Source: Leeuwenhoekiella nanhaiensis
Lineage (GTDB): Bacteria; Bacteroidota; Bacteroidia; Flavobacteriales; Flavobacteriaceae
Length of the DNA: 64,000 nucleotides
Direction: 5' to 3'
Assembly (NCBI RefSeq): GCF_002744755.1
Contig: NZ_KZ319292.1
Span: forward strand, 1 to 64,000
Part shown: one piece after another, positions 47,842 to 56,349 of the stretch
Position numbering within the stretch: position 1 is the first letter of the stretch
How the letters are laid out: each line of letters starts with the position of its first letter
Made by a program: the position numbers and the translations under genes
The notes under the pieces: generated by a model
Told to the model about the DNA's origin: nothing
Databases searched by the model: none
What the model saw: only the letters and a program-made list of their open reading frames with translations

Positions 47842-47946
47842 TATGAAAAGGAAATTTTGTCACTAGGTTAGTTGATTAGTTTTTTTGGATTTTTTGTTAG
47901 TTGGGAACCACCATGCTTTGGAGAGAGCGGGTGGTTCTTTTTTTTT
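47842..47946 (+). ncRNA. putative small RNA or leader-peptide transcript
   Basis: A perfect terminator (47905-47946) on the plus strand has no plus-strand gene before it, so a short transcript must end there. A near-match promoter (TATTTTTTG at 47828-47836, TTG at 47810-47812) would start it close to 47842. A tiny frame M-K-R-K-F-C-H (47843-47866) follows a GGAGA sequence. It may be a small RNA or a leader-peptide gene. The start is uncertain. Confidence 0.35.
47905..47946 (+). terminator. orphan plus-strand intrinsic terminator
   Basis: GAACCACC (47905-47912) pairs with GGTGGTTC (47930-47937) over a 17-nt loop and is followed by nine T. The nearest genes on both sides are on the minus strand, so it does not end any called gene. 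Confidence 0.75.
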
Positions 47947-47963
47947 GGCCTTCTTTCCCAAAG

Positions 47964-47998
47964 AAAAATCCCCCTGATTCAATCAGAGGGATTTTTTA
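47964..47998. terminator. terminator after the RskA-type gene
   Basis: AATCCC-C-CTGATT (47967-47979) pairs with AATCAG-A-GGGATT (47981-47993), with a single mismatch, an A-run on the left and a T-run on the right. On the minus strand it ends the ECF/RskA operon; on the plus strand it could back up the orphan terminator. The gap 47651-48019 otherwise holds only the candidate small RNA. Confidence 0.85.
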
Positions 47999-48019
47999 TT
48001 TTATTACTTTTTTTTAGAA

Positions 48020-48829
48020 TTAGGCGTTACCCTGCACAACACCCAGGGTATAGAGTTGTTCCATCGTTGGGGTTTCGCTTCCGCCGGCAGGCTCCAGAGT
48101 TATCCCAAATGCCTGAGAATCGTTAGGATTTTCCAATTCAAAAACCTTGTTTTCATCTTCGCTAAAGTTTTCTAACAGACCCATACTGGTAGGTGTTAAC
48201 GGATCTAATCTTAATGACCACACCTGATATACAAATCCTTCCGGAGGTTCGGGAAGACCCATAGCATCTATGTAAGCCTTGTTTGAAGTTTTATCCCAAA
48301 ATACATTTACATAAGCTTCCGGCGCAACCTGCTGCCCCGCTAATGGTACTTTAGTTACCTGTGGATCGCGAATGACCGCCAGAATTTCTTTAGTCTCCTG
48401 AAGGGCCTCTTCAGAATAATTCAATTTACTTTCAAGCTGTGTTTTTTCGACTTCTACAGTTTGAAGTTCTTCACGTAAGTTGTTCGTTCGGTTAAGCAAC
48501 ACAAAAATTCCTATCAGGAAGATGATCGAAGCTGCAACACTTATAAAAGAAAGGATGCGCGCCCGTTTTTGAGAGGCAGAAGGCTGCAGTTGAATCACCC
48601 CGTCAGCATTTCTCAATTTTGACTTGATTGCAGCTATCAAAGCCTCCGGATTGTAAGGCGCTGCCGCAGAAGATAAACTTTGAAGTGCTGCCTCAATTTG
48701 CTCTACTTCCTGCTGTACCTCGGGGTATTGTGCGAGAATTGCAGAAACCTCTTCGCTTTCTTTTTGCGTGAGTGCTCCATAAACGTAGAGCTCGAGGATG
48801 CCAGATTCTATGTATTCTTGAATATCCAT
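48020..48829 (-). CDS. RskA-type anti-sigma factor
   Basis: The 269-residue protein has an N-terminal anti-sigma domain (about 1-75, I-E-S-G-I-L-E-L-Y-V-Y-G-A-L), a membrane helix (about 92-112), a coiled coil (about 115-155) and the C-terminal RskA domain (about 165-265, with Y-I-D-A-M-G-L-P-E-P and V-Y-Q-V-W-S-L). It holds its ECF sigma at the membrane until a signal causes proteolysis. It lies 3 nt after the sigma gene. Confidence 0.93.
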   Translation of the reverse strand: MDIQEYIESGILELYVYGALTQKESEEVSAILAQYPEVQQEVEQIEAALQSLSSAAAPYNPEALIAAIKSKLRNADGVIQLQPSASQKRARILSFISVAASIIFLIGIFVLLNRTNNLREELQTVEVEKTQLESKLNYSEEALQETKEILAVIRDPQVTKVPLAGQQVAPEAYVNVFWDKTSNKAYIDAMGLPEPPEGFVYQVWSLRLDPLTPTSMGLLENFSEDENKVFELENPNDSQAFGITLEPAGGSETPTMEQLYTLGVVQGNA

Positions 48830-48832
48830 AAT

Positions 48833-49360
48833 TTAATTTACCAAAATTTCACGCAATTTATTTATGCAAAGTCGGTTACGGGTTTTAACCGTTCCAAGTG
48901 GCATATTGAGCTCTTCTGAAGTTTCTTTTTGTGTATATCCTTTAAAAAATAACAAATCGATTACTTTTTTACACTCTTCGCCAAGGGTCTTGATATACTT
49001 TTTAATTCCTATAGCATCAACCTTGCTTGTAAAACTGCTTTTGTTTTCAAGAATATCTACGAAATATTCCTGAGTAAGGTTTTTCTTTTGGTTCTTAAAT
49101 GCCTTAGACCTTGTTTTATCTATGGCGGCGTTGCGTGCAATGTTGAGAAGCCAGGTGAAAAAACGTCCTTTTTTGGAAGTATAAGATTCAGAATTGTCCC
49201 ATACTTTAATAAAAACGTCCTGTAAGACTTCCTCAGAGGCTTCCGTATCGTGGAGTACGCTGTTAATTACACCAAAAATACTTTCAGAATAAAGAGCATA
49301 AATCCGCTCAAATGCTTTTTCGTCTTTTTGCTGTAATCGTAAAATCAGTTCGTCGGGTTG
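48833..49360 (-). CDS. ECF-type RNA polymerase sigma factor (SigK-like)
   Basis: An earlier TTG at 49393 keeps the frame open, but ATG 49360 gives the family's usual M-Q-P-D-E-L-I-L-R-L-Q start. Region 2 (about 10-80, V-L-Q-D-V-F-I-K-V-W) and region 4 (about 125-170, G-Y-T-Q-K-E-T-S-E-E-L-N-M-P-L-G-T-V-K-T-R) are intact. It is paired with an RskA-type anti-sigma, as in sigK/rskA systems. The Cu/Zn superoxide dismutase gene upstream may suggest an oxidative link, but a terminator separates them. Confidence 0.95.
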   Translation of the reverse strand, partial: QPDELILRLQQKDEKAFERIYALYSESIFGVINSVLHDTEASEEVLQDVFIKVWDNSESYTSKKGRFFTWLLNIARNAAIDKTRSKAFKNQKKNLTQEYFVDILENKSSFTSKVDAIGIKKYIKTLGEECKKVIDLLFFKGYTQKETSEELNMPLGTVKTRNRLCINKLREILVN

Positions 49361-49401
49361 CATAGCGATTTTTTGGTTTGCTAAATGTATCAAATTCCAA
49401 C

Positions 49402-49425
49402 AAAAAAAGCAGCCCCAAGGCTGCT
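49402..49425 (-). terminator. intrinsic terminator of sodC
   Basis: AGCAGCC / GGCTGCT (49408-49425) with a CCAA loop and, on the minus strand, a run of seven T. It lies between sodC and the downstream ECF sigma gene, so the sigma gene needs its own promoter. Confidence 0.85.
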
Positions 49426-49449
49426 TATATTCGTTAACTTATTAGAGTC

Positions 49450-50037
49450 TTACTCAATGATACCCCCGCAACTTACACGGGCACCGGCATCACCGCTAGG
49501 CTGACTGGTAAAATCATCAGCTCCCTGGTGTACGATAAGACCTTTACCAAGAATATCTTTCATTGGGTCATCACAACCTATACACCATTCATCTGTTGTG
49601 ATAGTTAGAGTACCATTACCGTTGGCGTCGGCTTCAAAATTACCGATATCTCCTTTATGGTAACCGGCTGCATCACCCCATTTACCGTGTTGTTCTTTAG
49701 TAGGATTCCAGTGACCTCCGGCTGAGGTACCATCATCTGCAGAGCAATCTGCATTCTCGTGAATGTGGATGGCGTGCATACCCGGCTCAAGGCCTTCAAA
49801 AACAGCTGTCATCGTAACGGAGCCGTCTTCTTCTTTAAATACCGCGCTTCCTTTTGCAGTACTTCCACTTTTAGATTCCAGTTTAACAGTTACCTTTTTA
49901 GGCTCAGGAGCTTGTTCTTCCATCGCAGCAGTTTCGGTTACTGTAGTTTCTTCGGCGTCTTTATCTTTCTTATCGTTTTTACAAGAGGTAAATCCTAATG
50001 CAAGAGCAAGAGAAAAAAACAATGCATAATTCTTCAT
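49450..50037 (-). CDS. sodC: Cu/Zn superoxide dismutase lipoprotein
   Basis: The 195-residue protein has a lipobox (G-F-T-S-C, Cys19), an acidic linker rich in Glu and Thr, and a Cu/Zn SOD domain (about 48-195). All metal ligands are visible: H-I-H, G-G-H-W-N-P, Q-H-G-K-W, H-K-G-D-I-G-N and I-V-H-Q-G-A-D-D-F, with a cysteine near the first His pair and one in V-S-C-G-G. It removes superoxide in the periplasm. Lipid anchoring is typical in Bacteroidota. Confidence 0.95.
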   Translation of the reverse strand: MKNYALFFSLALALGFTSCKNDKKDKDAEETTVTETAAMEEQAPEPKKVTVKLESKSGSTAKGSAVFKEEDGSVTMTAVFEGLEPGMHAIHIHENADCSADDGTSAGGHWNPTKEQHGKWGDAAGYHKGDIGNFEADANGNGTLTITTDEWCIGCDDPMKDILGKGLIVHQGADDFTSQPSGDAGARVSCGGIIE

Positions 50038-50122
50038 AATAGTAGCGTATTAGTTAATTGTAGCACTAAATTAAGGGTTAGGCAGGGGCTGCACAAAGAA
50101 TTAAGCATAGCTTAACATTGTA

Positions 50123-51013
50123 CTACAGCTTAAAGCCTGAAGGCACCGCAATGTTTATTTTATTGGGATTCATCTGCGCTTTAACGCGAGTTTCTTCTCC
50201 CAGATATTCCCCATCAACCTGTAAGGCAATGGCTTCGTCAGTTTGTATTTCGACTTCAGTACAACAAATAACTTCTACAAAATCTGGGTCAAGGTTTTTG
50301 CTTCCGTAAAAGGTCTTCAATATTTCGGTTATGCTGAAATTTTTAAATACCAAAACCTCAAATTTCCCATCATTCATTTTACCTTCAGGATTGATATTGG
50401 CACCGGTGCCAAATTTATTGGCATTGGCAATTGCGACTAGAATACCTTCTTTTTCTAGTGTTTCCCCATTTACTTTTAGCGCGACTCTAAAGGGAAATTT
50501 ACTGTTCACCAGCGTGGGAAATGCCTGTAGTAAATACCCAAACTTACCGCGAATCTCAGATTGCTCGTAGTTTTTGATAAGTTGCGCATTCACACCAATA
50601 TCAGCGATATGAAGGCAGGTGTGGCCATTCACATCAAGCGTATCCAGATCCATAAAATGATCGGCCAGACCAATTTTTAACTGCTCGTCAAGCTTTTCTG
50701 GTAAATCGAGATTTTCGGCTAGACCGTTTGCCGAACCCGAGGGAAGCAGGGCTATTTTGACCTCTTTTTCTTTTAGGACATCTGCAACTTCACGTATGGT
50801 ACCATCACCACCTGAAATGAAAATCCGCTCCGGGTTGATACGGTCAACCAGCTCATCAATAGCTTTTTGATCATCCTCACCCGTGGTCTCATAGACTACT
50901 GCTGTGTAGTCATTTTCCGTAACAAAGGTTTTAAACCGCTTTATGATGGGTTTCTTATCGGTGCCTCCCGCGATGGGATTAATTACCAGTAAAATGGTCT
51001 TTTGTGTTTTCAT
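50123..51013 (-). CDS. YegS/DGK family lipid kinase
   Basis: The 296-residue protein has the diacylglycerol-kinase catalytic motifs N-P-I-A-G-G-T near the start, F-I-S-G-G-D-G-T-I-R-E-V, and L-L-P-S-G-S-A-N-G-L-A. The C-terminal domain (about 130-290) has D-G-K-F-E-V-L-V-F. It phosphorylates a lipid (diacylglycerol or a related lipid) at the inner membrane. It is divergent from an APP1-type phosphatase gene, which could act on the product. Confidence 0.93.
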   Translation of the reverse strand: MKTQKTILLVINPIAGGTDKKPIIKRFKTFVTENDYTAVVYETTGEDDQKAIDELVDRINPERIFISGGDGTIREVADVLKEKEVKIALLPSGSANGLAENLDLPEKLDEQLKIGLADHFMDLDTLDVNGHTCLHIADIGVNAQLIKNYEQSEIRGKFGYLLQAFPTLVNSKFPFRVALKVNGETLEKEGILVAIANANKFGTGANINPEGKMNDGKFEVLVFKNFSITEILKTFYGSKNLDPDFVEVICCTEVEIQTDEAIALQVDGEYLGEETRVKAQMNPNKINIAVPSGFKL

Positions 51014-51078
51014 TAAGTAGATTTCGTTTTAAAATTAGGTATTTTGAACACCAGACAACGTTAAGATAATACCAATAC

Positions 51079-52059
51079 GTGAAACTTGATTTACAATTAT
51101 ACCGGGGTTATGCCAATGATGAAGAACTGGTGGTTTTTGGCCACGCTTTTAAATCATGGGCACCCGATAAGTTCCAGGTAGACCATAAGGGTTTTAAGCA
51201 TGCCTTTGCGGTTTTACATATGTTTCGCATCTCGCCGCTTAAAAACGTAGAGGTCTTTTTGCGTTTTAAAGATCTTGAGGTGCGCACCCGTACGATGGAT
51301 GATGGCTATTTTCGTTTTAATATTCCGCACAATCTGGATATTGAAAGTGGATGGCACACCTATGAAGTAGGCTGTAAACTGGGTGATAAAGATTTTGGTA
51401 TTGTTGAAAAAGGGGAATTGCTTAAACCCTTTGAAAGCGAACTGAGCATCATTTCTGATATTGATGATACCTTTTTGATTTCGCATAGCGGAAACATTTT
51501 TAAAAAACTATTTGTGATGCTGGCGCGAAATGTAAACCGGCGTAAAACTTTTAAAGATGTAGTACGTCATTACCAGGCTTTGAGCAGCAGTGGGCATAAA
51601 GGGGAAGGTACCCGTAACTCTTTTTTTTACGTATCAAGCAGCGAGTACAACCTATATGATTTTATTGTTCAGTTTGCCAATTTGCAGGAATTGCCCAAAG
51701 CGGTTTTAAAGCTGAAGGATATCAAAACCGGAATAACCGATTTTCTCAGTACCGGAGGCGGTAATCACGACCATAAATTTGTAAAAATTAAAGATTTGAT
51801 CGCTTTTTACCCGAAGCAGCAATATGTACTGCTGGGTGATGATTCGCAAAAGGACGCCTACATTTATGAGCGTATTTGTAAAATGTTCCCACTTAATGTA
51901 AAAGCGGTTTACTTGCGCCAAACCGGCGGCCATCAAAAGTCAAAAATCTCTAAAACACTTGAAAATATTGAACGTCTGGACGTGGCAACCTGTTATTTTG
52001 AAAACAGCAGCGAGGCGATTAATCATTCCAAAAAAATAGGGATTATAGAATCTGAATGA
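51079..52059 (+). CDS. APP1/DUF2183 family phosphatase
   Basis: The 326-residue protein (GTG start) has an N-terminal beta-domain (about 1-125) and a C-terminal HAD-like domain with the D-I-D-D-T motif (about residue 132) and L-L-G-D-D-S-Q-K-D near residue 255. This is the APP1 layout, whose yeast member is a phosphatidate phosphatase. The gene faces away from a YegS-type lipid kinase over a 65-nt gap. Substrate in bacteria is not established. An ATG start is not available near the front of the frame, so GTG at 51079 is the choice. Confidence 0.9.
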   Translation: MKLDLQLYRGYANDEELVVFGHAFKSWAPDKFQVDHKGFKHAFAVLHMFRISPLKNVEVFLRFKDLEVRTRTMDDGYFRFNIPHNLDIESGWHTYEVGCKLGDKDFGIVEKGELLKPFESELSIISDIDDTFLISHSGNIFKKLFVMLARNVNRRKTFKDVVRHYQALSSSGHKGEGTRNSFFYVSSSEYNLYDFIVQFANLQELPKAVLKLKDIKTGITDFLSTGGGNHDHKFVKIKDLIAFYPKQQYVLLGDDSQKDAYIYERICKMFPLNVKAVYLRQTGGHQKSKISKTLENIERLDVATCYFENSSEAINHSKKIGIIESE

Positions 52060-52146
52060 ACTATTCCTGAGAAAGCTTACAAGGCAGCTAAAAAAAACCT
52101 GAATTCATTAAAAGACTGGCAGCATTATTCCTTTTGGAGTTACCAA

Positions 52147-52180
52147 TAAAAAAGCGCTCCATTTTGGGAGCGCTTTGAGT
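52147..52180. terminator. bidirectional intrinsic terminator
   Basis: AAAGCGCTCC (52151-52160), an ATTTTG loop and GGAGCGCTTT (52167-52176), with an A-run on the left. It separates the APP1 gene from the convergent BNR gene. Confidence 0.85.
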
Positions 52181-52196
52181 TTGAGTTTATGATTGC

Positions 52197-55100
52197 TTAA
52201 TCAAGCTTGAAAACCTGCGTTTCTTTAAACGGATCTAGTTCTACCTGTTGCATTTCGGTTTTGTAGGCGGGCCATTCTTCAGCATAGAAGGTATTCACTT
52301 CTTCTAAAGCTTCGTTCAATTCATCCTTAGCCTGCGAAATCAGCGTACGCTCGGTACCGGTTAGTCCACCGGGTCTGCTGCTCACATAACCATTGGCTAA
52401 ATAAACGCGGTTAAGAACGGTAACCTCCGGATTGCGGGTGATGCCCTGACGATCATCTTCGGTTCCTAAAAACAACGCGATTTTAGCGTCAATTTTCTTG
52501 ATAATAGCAGCCGAACTGTCAATCTGCGCCTTGTATTTTTCCTTGTCAGCGTCTTTCAAGCGTTTCTGAAAATCTTCCGCTGTTTTTTTACTTTCAACAA
52601 GTTGTTTTACGGCATCAGCAGAAAGCTGCATAAAATCTTCTAGTTTTTTTTGAGCCGTGTAAATTTCATTGATCGCTGCCTGCGAAATGTCTAAACGCGG
52701 ATCACTTTCTACTTTGATGGTAGTTTGGTCTTCCAGGTCGCCATAATGCATTACCGCTTTATAGGTGCCCGGTTTTACCGCTACACCGCCCGGCTCATAA
52801 TTGCGTTCGCGCAAGGAGCGTGAAGGCCTTTCGCTTCCCTTTTCATCCATATACCAACGCATCGTAAACAGGCCGGCAGTATCAGGAGTTTTGGTTTTTA
52901 AGGTACGAATGAGGCGCTCACCATCGTAAATTTTTAAAAACACAGTATCCCAGGTTATAGCTGCTTCCGCCTTTTCCGAATCAGCTTCTTCGTTTTCTTC
53001 TTTTTTCTCTTCTTTCTCAACCTTTTTTGGTTTGATGAAGTAATTGAAAGCGGCTCCGCTGCTTCGGTTTTCTCCACTATAGGTCGCATCGGCTCCAAAA
53101 CGACTTCCGGTAGGTTGCTGAGATGCATTCTGATAAGCCGTGGCAGGAGGAAATACTTCAAGCACCGTTGAGTTTTCGGCTGAAATAGTGTTTAGTGTAG
53201 TCTTGTTAGCGGCCAGCTCGCGCAGGGGTTTGATGTCATCGAGTACCCAGATCGAACGCCCAAAAGTACCAATCACCAAATCGTCTTCCCGTGGGTGAAT
53301 TACCAGATCCTTCACAGGAACGGTAGGGAAACCATTCGTCCACTTTTGCCAGTTTTTACCGGCATCAATGGAAACATAAAGACCGTCGTCAGTTCCTAAA
53401 AACATCAGGTTAGGCTCTTTTTTATCTTCAATAATTGAAAGCGAATAACTTTCCACATCGTCTTCATCAACCAGACTTTGCCAGGTTTTACCGTAATCTT
53501 TGGTGCGGAAAACATAAGGTTTGTAGTCAAATCTTCGGTAATTGTTAGCTACCAGTAGCGCCTCACCCTTATTATTTGCCGAAGCTTTGATCTGGGCGAC
53601 CCAGCTTCCTTCCGGCAGGCCTTTGATATTTTTAGAAACGTCGTTCCAGTTCTTGCCGCCATCGGTGGTGTAGAAAACCTTTCCGTCATCAGAGCCGGTC
53701 CACATCATTCCGCGTTCTACCGGGGAGGGCTCGATTACCAGGATTGTGGTATGATTTTCCGCTCCGGTTGCATCCATCGTAAGGCCACCGCTTTCGCTTT
53801 GCTTTTGCTTTTCAGGATCATTAGTGGTTAAATCCGGTGAAATGACTTCCCAGGTAAGTCCCTTGTCGGTAGATTTATGTACATACTGACTTCCAAAATA
53901 CAGCGTGTTGCTGTCAAAAGGATCAATATTGATCGCGGCATTCCAGTTAAAGCGTAGTTCAATGTCCTTGTCCGGATGTGTAGGTCGTACGGTATAGTTG
54001 TTACCGGTGATGTGATCGTAACGGCTCACATATCCCTGCTGACTCATAGACCAGCCAAACTGTGAATCATCAGGATCTGGTACTACATCAAAACCATCCC
54101 CAAAAGAGATTTCCTGCCAGTAGGAGTTGCGAATACCCTGTGCTTTCCAGACGTAAGCAGGCCCGCGCCAGCTTCCGTTATCCTGCATCCCGCCGTAAAC
54201 ATTATAGGGATACTCGTTATCTACAGCCACGTGATAGAATTGCCCCACCGGAATGTTCTCAACAAACCTCCAGGTTTTTCCGCCATCGCGGGTGATATTG
54301 AGTCCACCGTCGTTTCCGTCAATCATAAAATCGGCATTCTCTGGGTGAATGTACCAGGCGTGATGGTCAGGGTGTACACCGTTATCTGCGCCGTATGCGG
54401 GCATAAGTTCGCTGAAACTTTTTCCACCATCTTCTGAAACATTCACGTAGGTAAAAATGCTGTAGACCCGGTTTTCATTATTTGGAGCTACATAGATTTC
54501 GGCGTAGTAAAACGGGCGGTTACCTATTTCACTCATATCGTCGTTTACCTTCTTCCAGTTTTCGCCCCCATCATTAGAACGGTATAAGGCATTCTTTTTG
54601 GCCTCTACATAGGCGTAAACCACGTTGGGTTTTCCGGGAGCGATGGCAAGCCCCATCCGGCCTAAATCTCCTTTGGGTAATCCGTTGTCTGAAGTAATTT
54701 CTTTCCAGGTATCACCACCATCATAGGTGATGTATAAGCCTGAACCCGGGCCACCACTGTTAAAAAACCACGGATCGCGTTTGTGTTGCCACATAGCCGC
54801 GATGAGCTTATTTGGGTTTGTAGGGTCCATTACCAGCTCTGCTGCGCCGGTCTTTTCGTTAACATATAAAACTTTTTCCCAGGTTTTTCCACCGTTTGTG
54901 GTGCGATATACACCGCGTTCCTCGTGCTCACCCCAGGGCGAACCTATTGCTGCTGCATAAACGATATCAGGATTAGACGGGTTGATGCGCACTCTATATA
55001 TATGACGCGTTTTCTCAAGCCCCATGCATTTCCAGGTTTTACCACCATCTAAGGATTTGTAAATACCAAAACCCCCATTAAGGCTGTTACGCGGATTTCC

Positions 55101-55418
55101 TTCTCCGGTACCTACCCAAACCACAGAAGGGTTGGATTGCTGAATGGCGACAGAACCTATTGAAGCTGTAGCCTCGTGTTCAAAAACCGGCTCCCAGGTT
55201 ACTCCGCCCGAAGTAGATTTCCAGAGTCCGCCCGAAGCTGAACCGGCGTAAATAATGTCCGGATTGTCGGTGACCGCATCAATTGCCGTAATGCGTCCGC
55301 TCATTCCAGCAGGGCCTATATTACGCGGAGTCTTATTTTTCAGCAATTGGAGATCAAGCTTCTGACCATAACTTAAGCTGCCGAGAAGAATTAAAAAGAA
55401 CAGTAAATAATTTTTCAT
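52197..55418 (-). CDS. secreted BNR/sortilin-like repeat protein
   Basis: The 1073-residue protein has a signal peptide (cleavage near S-Y-G-Q) and, over about residues 40-740, many beta-propeller repeats with the BNR form S-x-D-G-G-x-x-W (for example S-T-D-K-G-L-T-W, T-T-D-G-G-K-N-W), as in VPS10/sortilin-like and photosystem-stability proteins. A Lys/Glu-rich linker (about 805-820) and a C-terminal helical domain follow. No sialidase catalytic set is visible, so binding rather than hydrolysis is likely. Such proteins are common secreted proteins in flavobacteria. There is no T9SS C-terminal domain. Confidence 0.9.
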   Translation of the reverse strand: MKNYLLFFLILLGSLSYGQKLDLQLLKNKTPRNIGPAGMSGRITAIDAVTDNPDIIYAGSASGGLWKSTSGGVTWEPVFEHEATASIGSVAIQQSNPSVVWVGTGEGNPRNSLNGGFGIYKSLDGGKTWKCMGLEKTRHIYRVRINPSNPDIVYAAAIGSPWGEHEERGVYRTTNGGKTWEKVLYVNEKTGAAELVMDPTNPNKLIAAMWQHKRDPWFFNSGGPGSGLYITYDGGDTWKEITSDNGLPKGDLGRMGLAIAPGKPNVVYAYVEAKKNALYRSNDGGENWKKVNDDMSEIGNRPFYYAEIYVAPNNENRVYSIFTYVNVSEDGGKSFSELMPAYGADNGVHPDHHAWYIHPENADFMIDGNDGGLNITRDGGKTWRFVENIPVGQFYHVAVDNEYPYNVYGGMQDNGSWRGPAYVWKAQGIRNSYWQEISFGDGFDVVPDPDDSQFGWSMSQQGYVSRYDHITGNNYTVRPTHPDKDIELRFNWNAAINIDPFDSNTLYFGSQYVHKSTDKGLTWEVISPDLTTNDPEKQKQSESGGLTMDATGAENHTTILVIEPSPVERGMMWTGSDDGKVFYTTDGGKNWNDVSKNIKGLPEGSWVAQIKASANNKGEALLVANNYRRFDYKPYVFRTKDYGKTWQSLVDEDDVESYSLSIIEDKKEPNLMFLGTDDGLYVSIDAGKNWQKWTNGFPTVPVKDLVIHPREDDLVIGTFGRSIWVLDDIKPLRELAANKTTLNTISAENSTVLEVFPPATAYQNASQQPTGSRFGADATYSGENRSSGAAFNYFIKPKKVEKEEKKEENEEADSEKAEAAITWDTVFLKIYDGERLIRTLKTKTPDTAGLFTMRWYMDEKGSERPSRSLRERNYEPGGVAVKPGTYKAVMHYGDLEDQTTIKVESDPRLDISQAAINEIYTAQKKLEDFMQLSADAVKQLVESKKTAEDFQKRLKDADKEKYKAQIDSSAAIIKKIDAKIALFLGTEDDRQGITRNPEVTVLNRVYLANGYVSSRPGGLTGTERTLISQAKDELNEALEEVNTFYAEEWPAYKTEMQQVELDPFKETQVFKLD

Positions 55419-55538
55419 AAAGGGATAGATTAATTTCTCAATGTTTTAAAAATACTAAAAACTACCTGTGTTTAGACTATTCAAAAGTCTTTAACATAAT
55501 AAAAGCCTAATTAACAAAAGCTTACGTATATATATTGT

Positions 55539-55566
55539 TTTGTTTAAGGTTTGCGCAATATATTTG
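55539..55566 (+). promoter_or_regulatory. promoter of the fasciclin gene
   Basis: TTTG at 55539-55542 and TATATTTG at 55559-55566, separated by 16 bp, match the -33/-7 pattern of the Bacteroidota housekeeping promoter. ATG of the fasciclin gene is 23 nt downstream. Confidence 0.72.
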
Positions 55567-55589
55567 AACAAAACTAAAAATCACGTATT

Positions 55590-56180
55590 ATGAAAAAGAT
55601 TGTATTAAGTATGGCTGTGCTTGCCACTATAGCTTTTACTTCTTGTAAAAACAGCGAAAAAGCAGAAACTGAAGAAACTACTGAAGAAGTAGCAATGGAA
55701 GAAGCTGAGATGGAAGCAGAAGCTCCGGAACAGCAAAACATTGCTGAAATCGCAATGGGAAATGAAAATTTCTCAACTCTTGTAACGGCTGTAAAGGCAG
55801 CAGGACTTGCTGAGACACTAAGTAGCGAGGGACCTTTTACCGTATTTGCACCAACTAATGATGCATTTGCCAAGTTACCCGAAGGTACTGTTTCAACACT
55901 TGTTGAACCCGCTAACAAAGAGAAACTAACCGGAATATTAACATATCACGTTGTTTCTGGTGAGTATATGGCTGAAGATGTAATCAAAGCCATCAATGAT
56001 AACGGTGGAAGCTTTACAATTCCAACTGTACAGGGAGGAACTTTAACTGCAACACTACAAGACGGTAAAGTGGTATTAACCGATGCTAATGGTGGAACTT
56101 CTACTGTAGTAATGACAGATGTTGATGCTTCTAACGGAGTAATTCACGCTATCGACACAGTAGTTATGCCAAAGAGCTAA
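55590..56180 (+). CDS. fasciclin (FAS1) domain lipoprotein
   Basis: The 196-residue protein has a lipobox (A-F-T-S-C, Cys19), an acidic Glu-rich linker (about 22-48) and one FAS1 domain (about 55-195) with the H1 motif [15 protein letters not shown] and the Y-H-V-V-S-G-E segment, ending in [16 protein letters not shown]1 domains mediate adhesion. The lipid anchor places it at the cell surface or periplasm. It has its own promoter and terminator. Confidence 0.95.
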   Translation: MKKIVLSMAVLATIAFTSCKNSEKAETEETTEEVAMEEAEMEAEAPEQQNIAEIAMGNENFSTLVTAVKAAGLAETLSSEGPFTVFAPTNDAFAKLPEGTVSTLVEPANKEKLTGILTYHVVSGEYMAEDVIKAINDNGGSFTIPTVQGGTLTATLQDGKVVLTDANGGTSTVVMTDVDASNGVIHAIDTVVMPKS

Positions 56181-56203
56181 TTATTGATCTTATATAAATA
56201 TAG

Positions 56204-56231
56204 AAAACCCTTCTTTGTGAAGGGTTTTTTT
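56204..56231 (+). terminator. intrinsic terminator after the fasciclin gene
   Basis: AACCCTTC (56206-56213), a TTTGT loop and GAAGGGTT (56219-56226), followed by a run of T. Confidence 0.9.
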
Positions 56232-56349
56232 ATGGATTTCGGTCTCAAAGGCTTCTCCTTTTAGAAGTTATAAAGAACATGGGATAAGGAGCAGTTTTTA
56301 AGAAAACTATTCAGGTAAAGCGCCTAAAATGCTTTAATTTTAAACTACT

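Noticed and set aside
47872-48126. Plus-strand frame crossing the intergenic region
   Set aside because: It runs through two terminators and into the antisense of the RskA gene, and its product is compositionally random.
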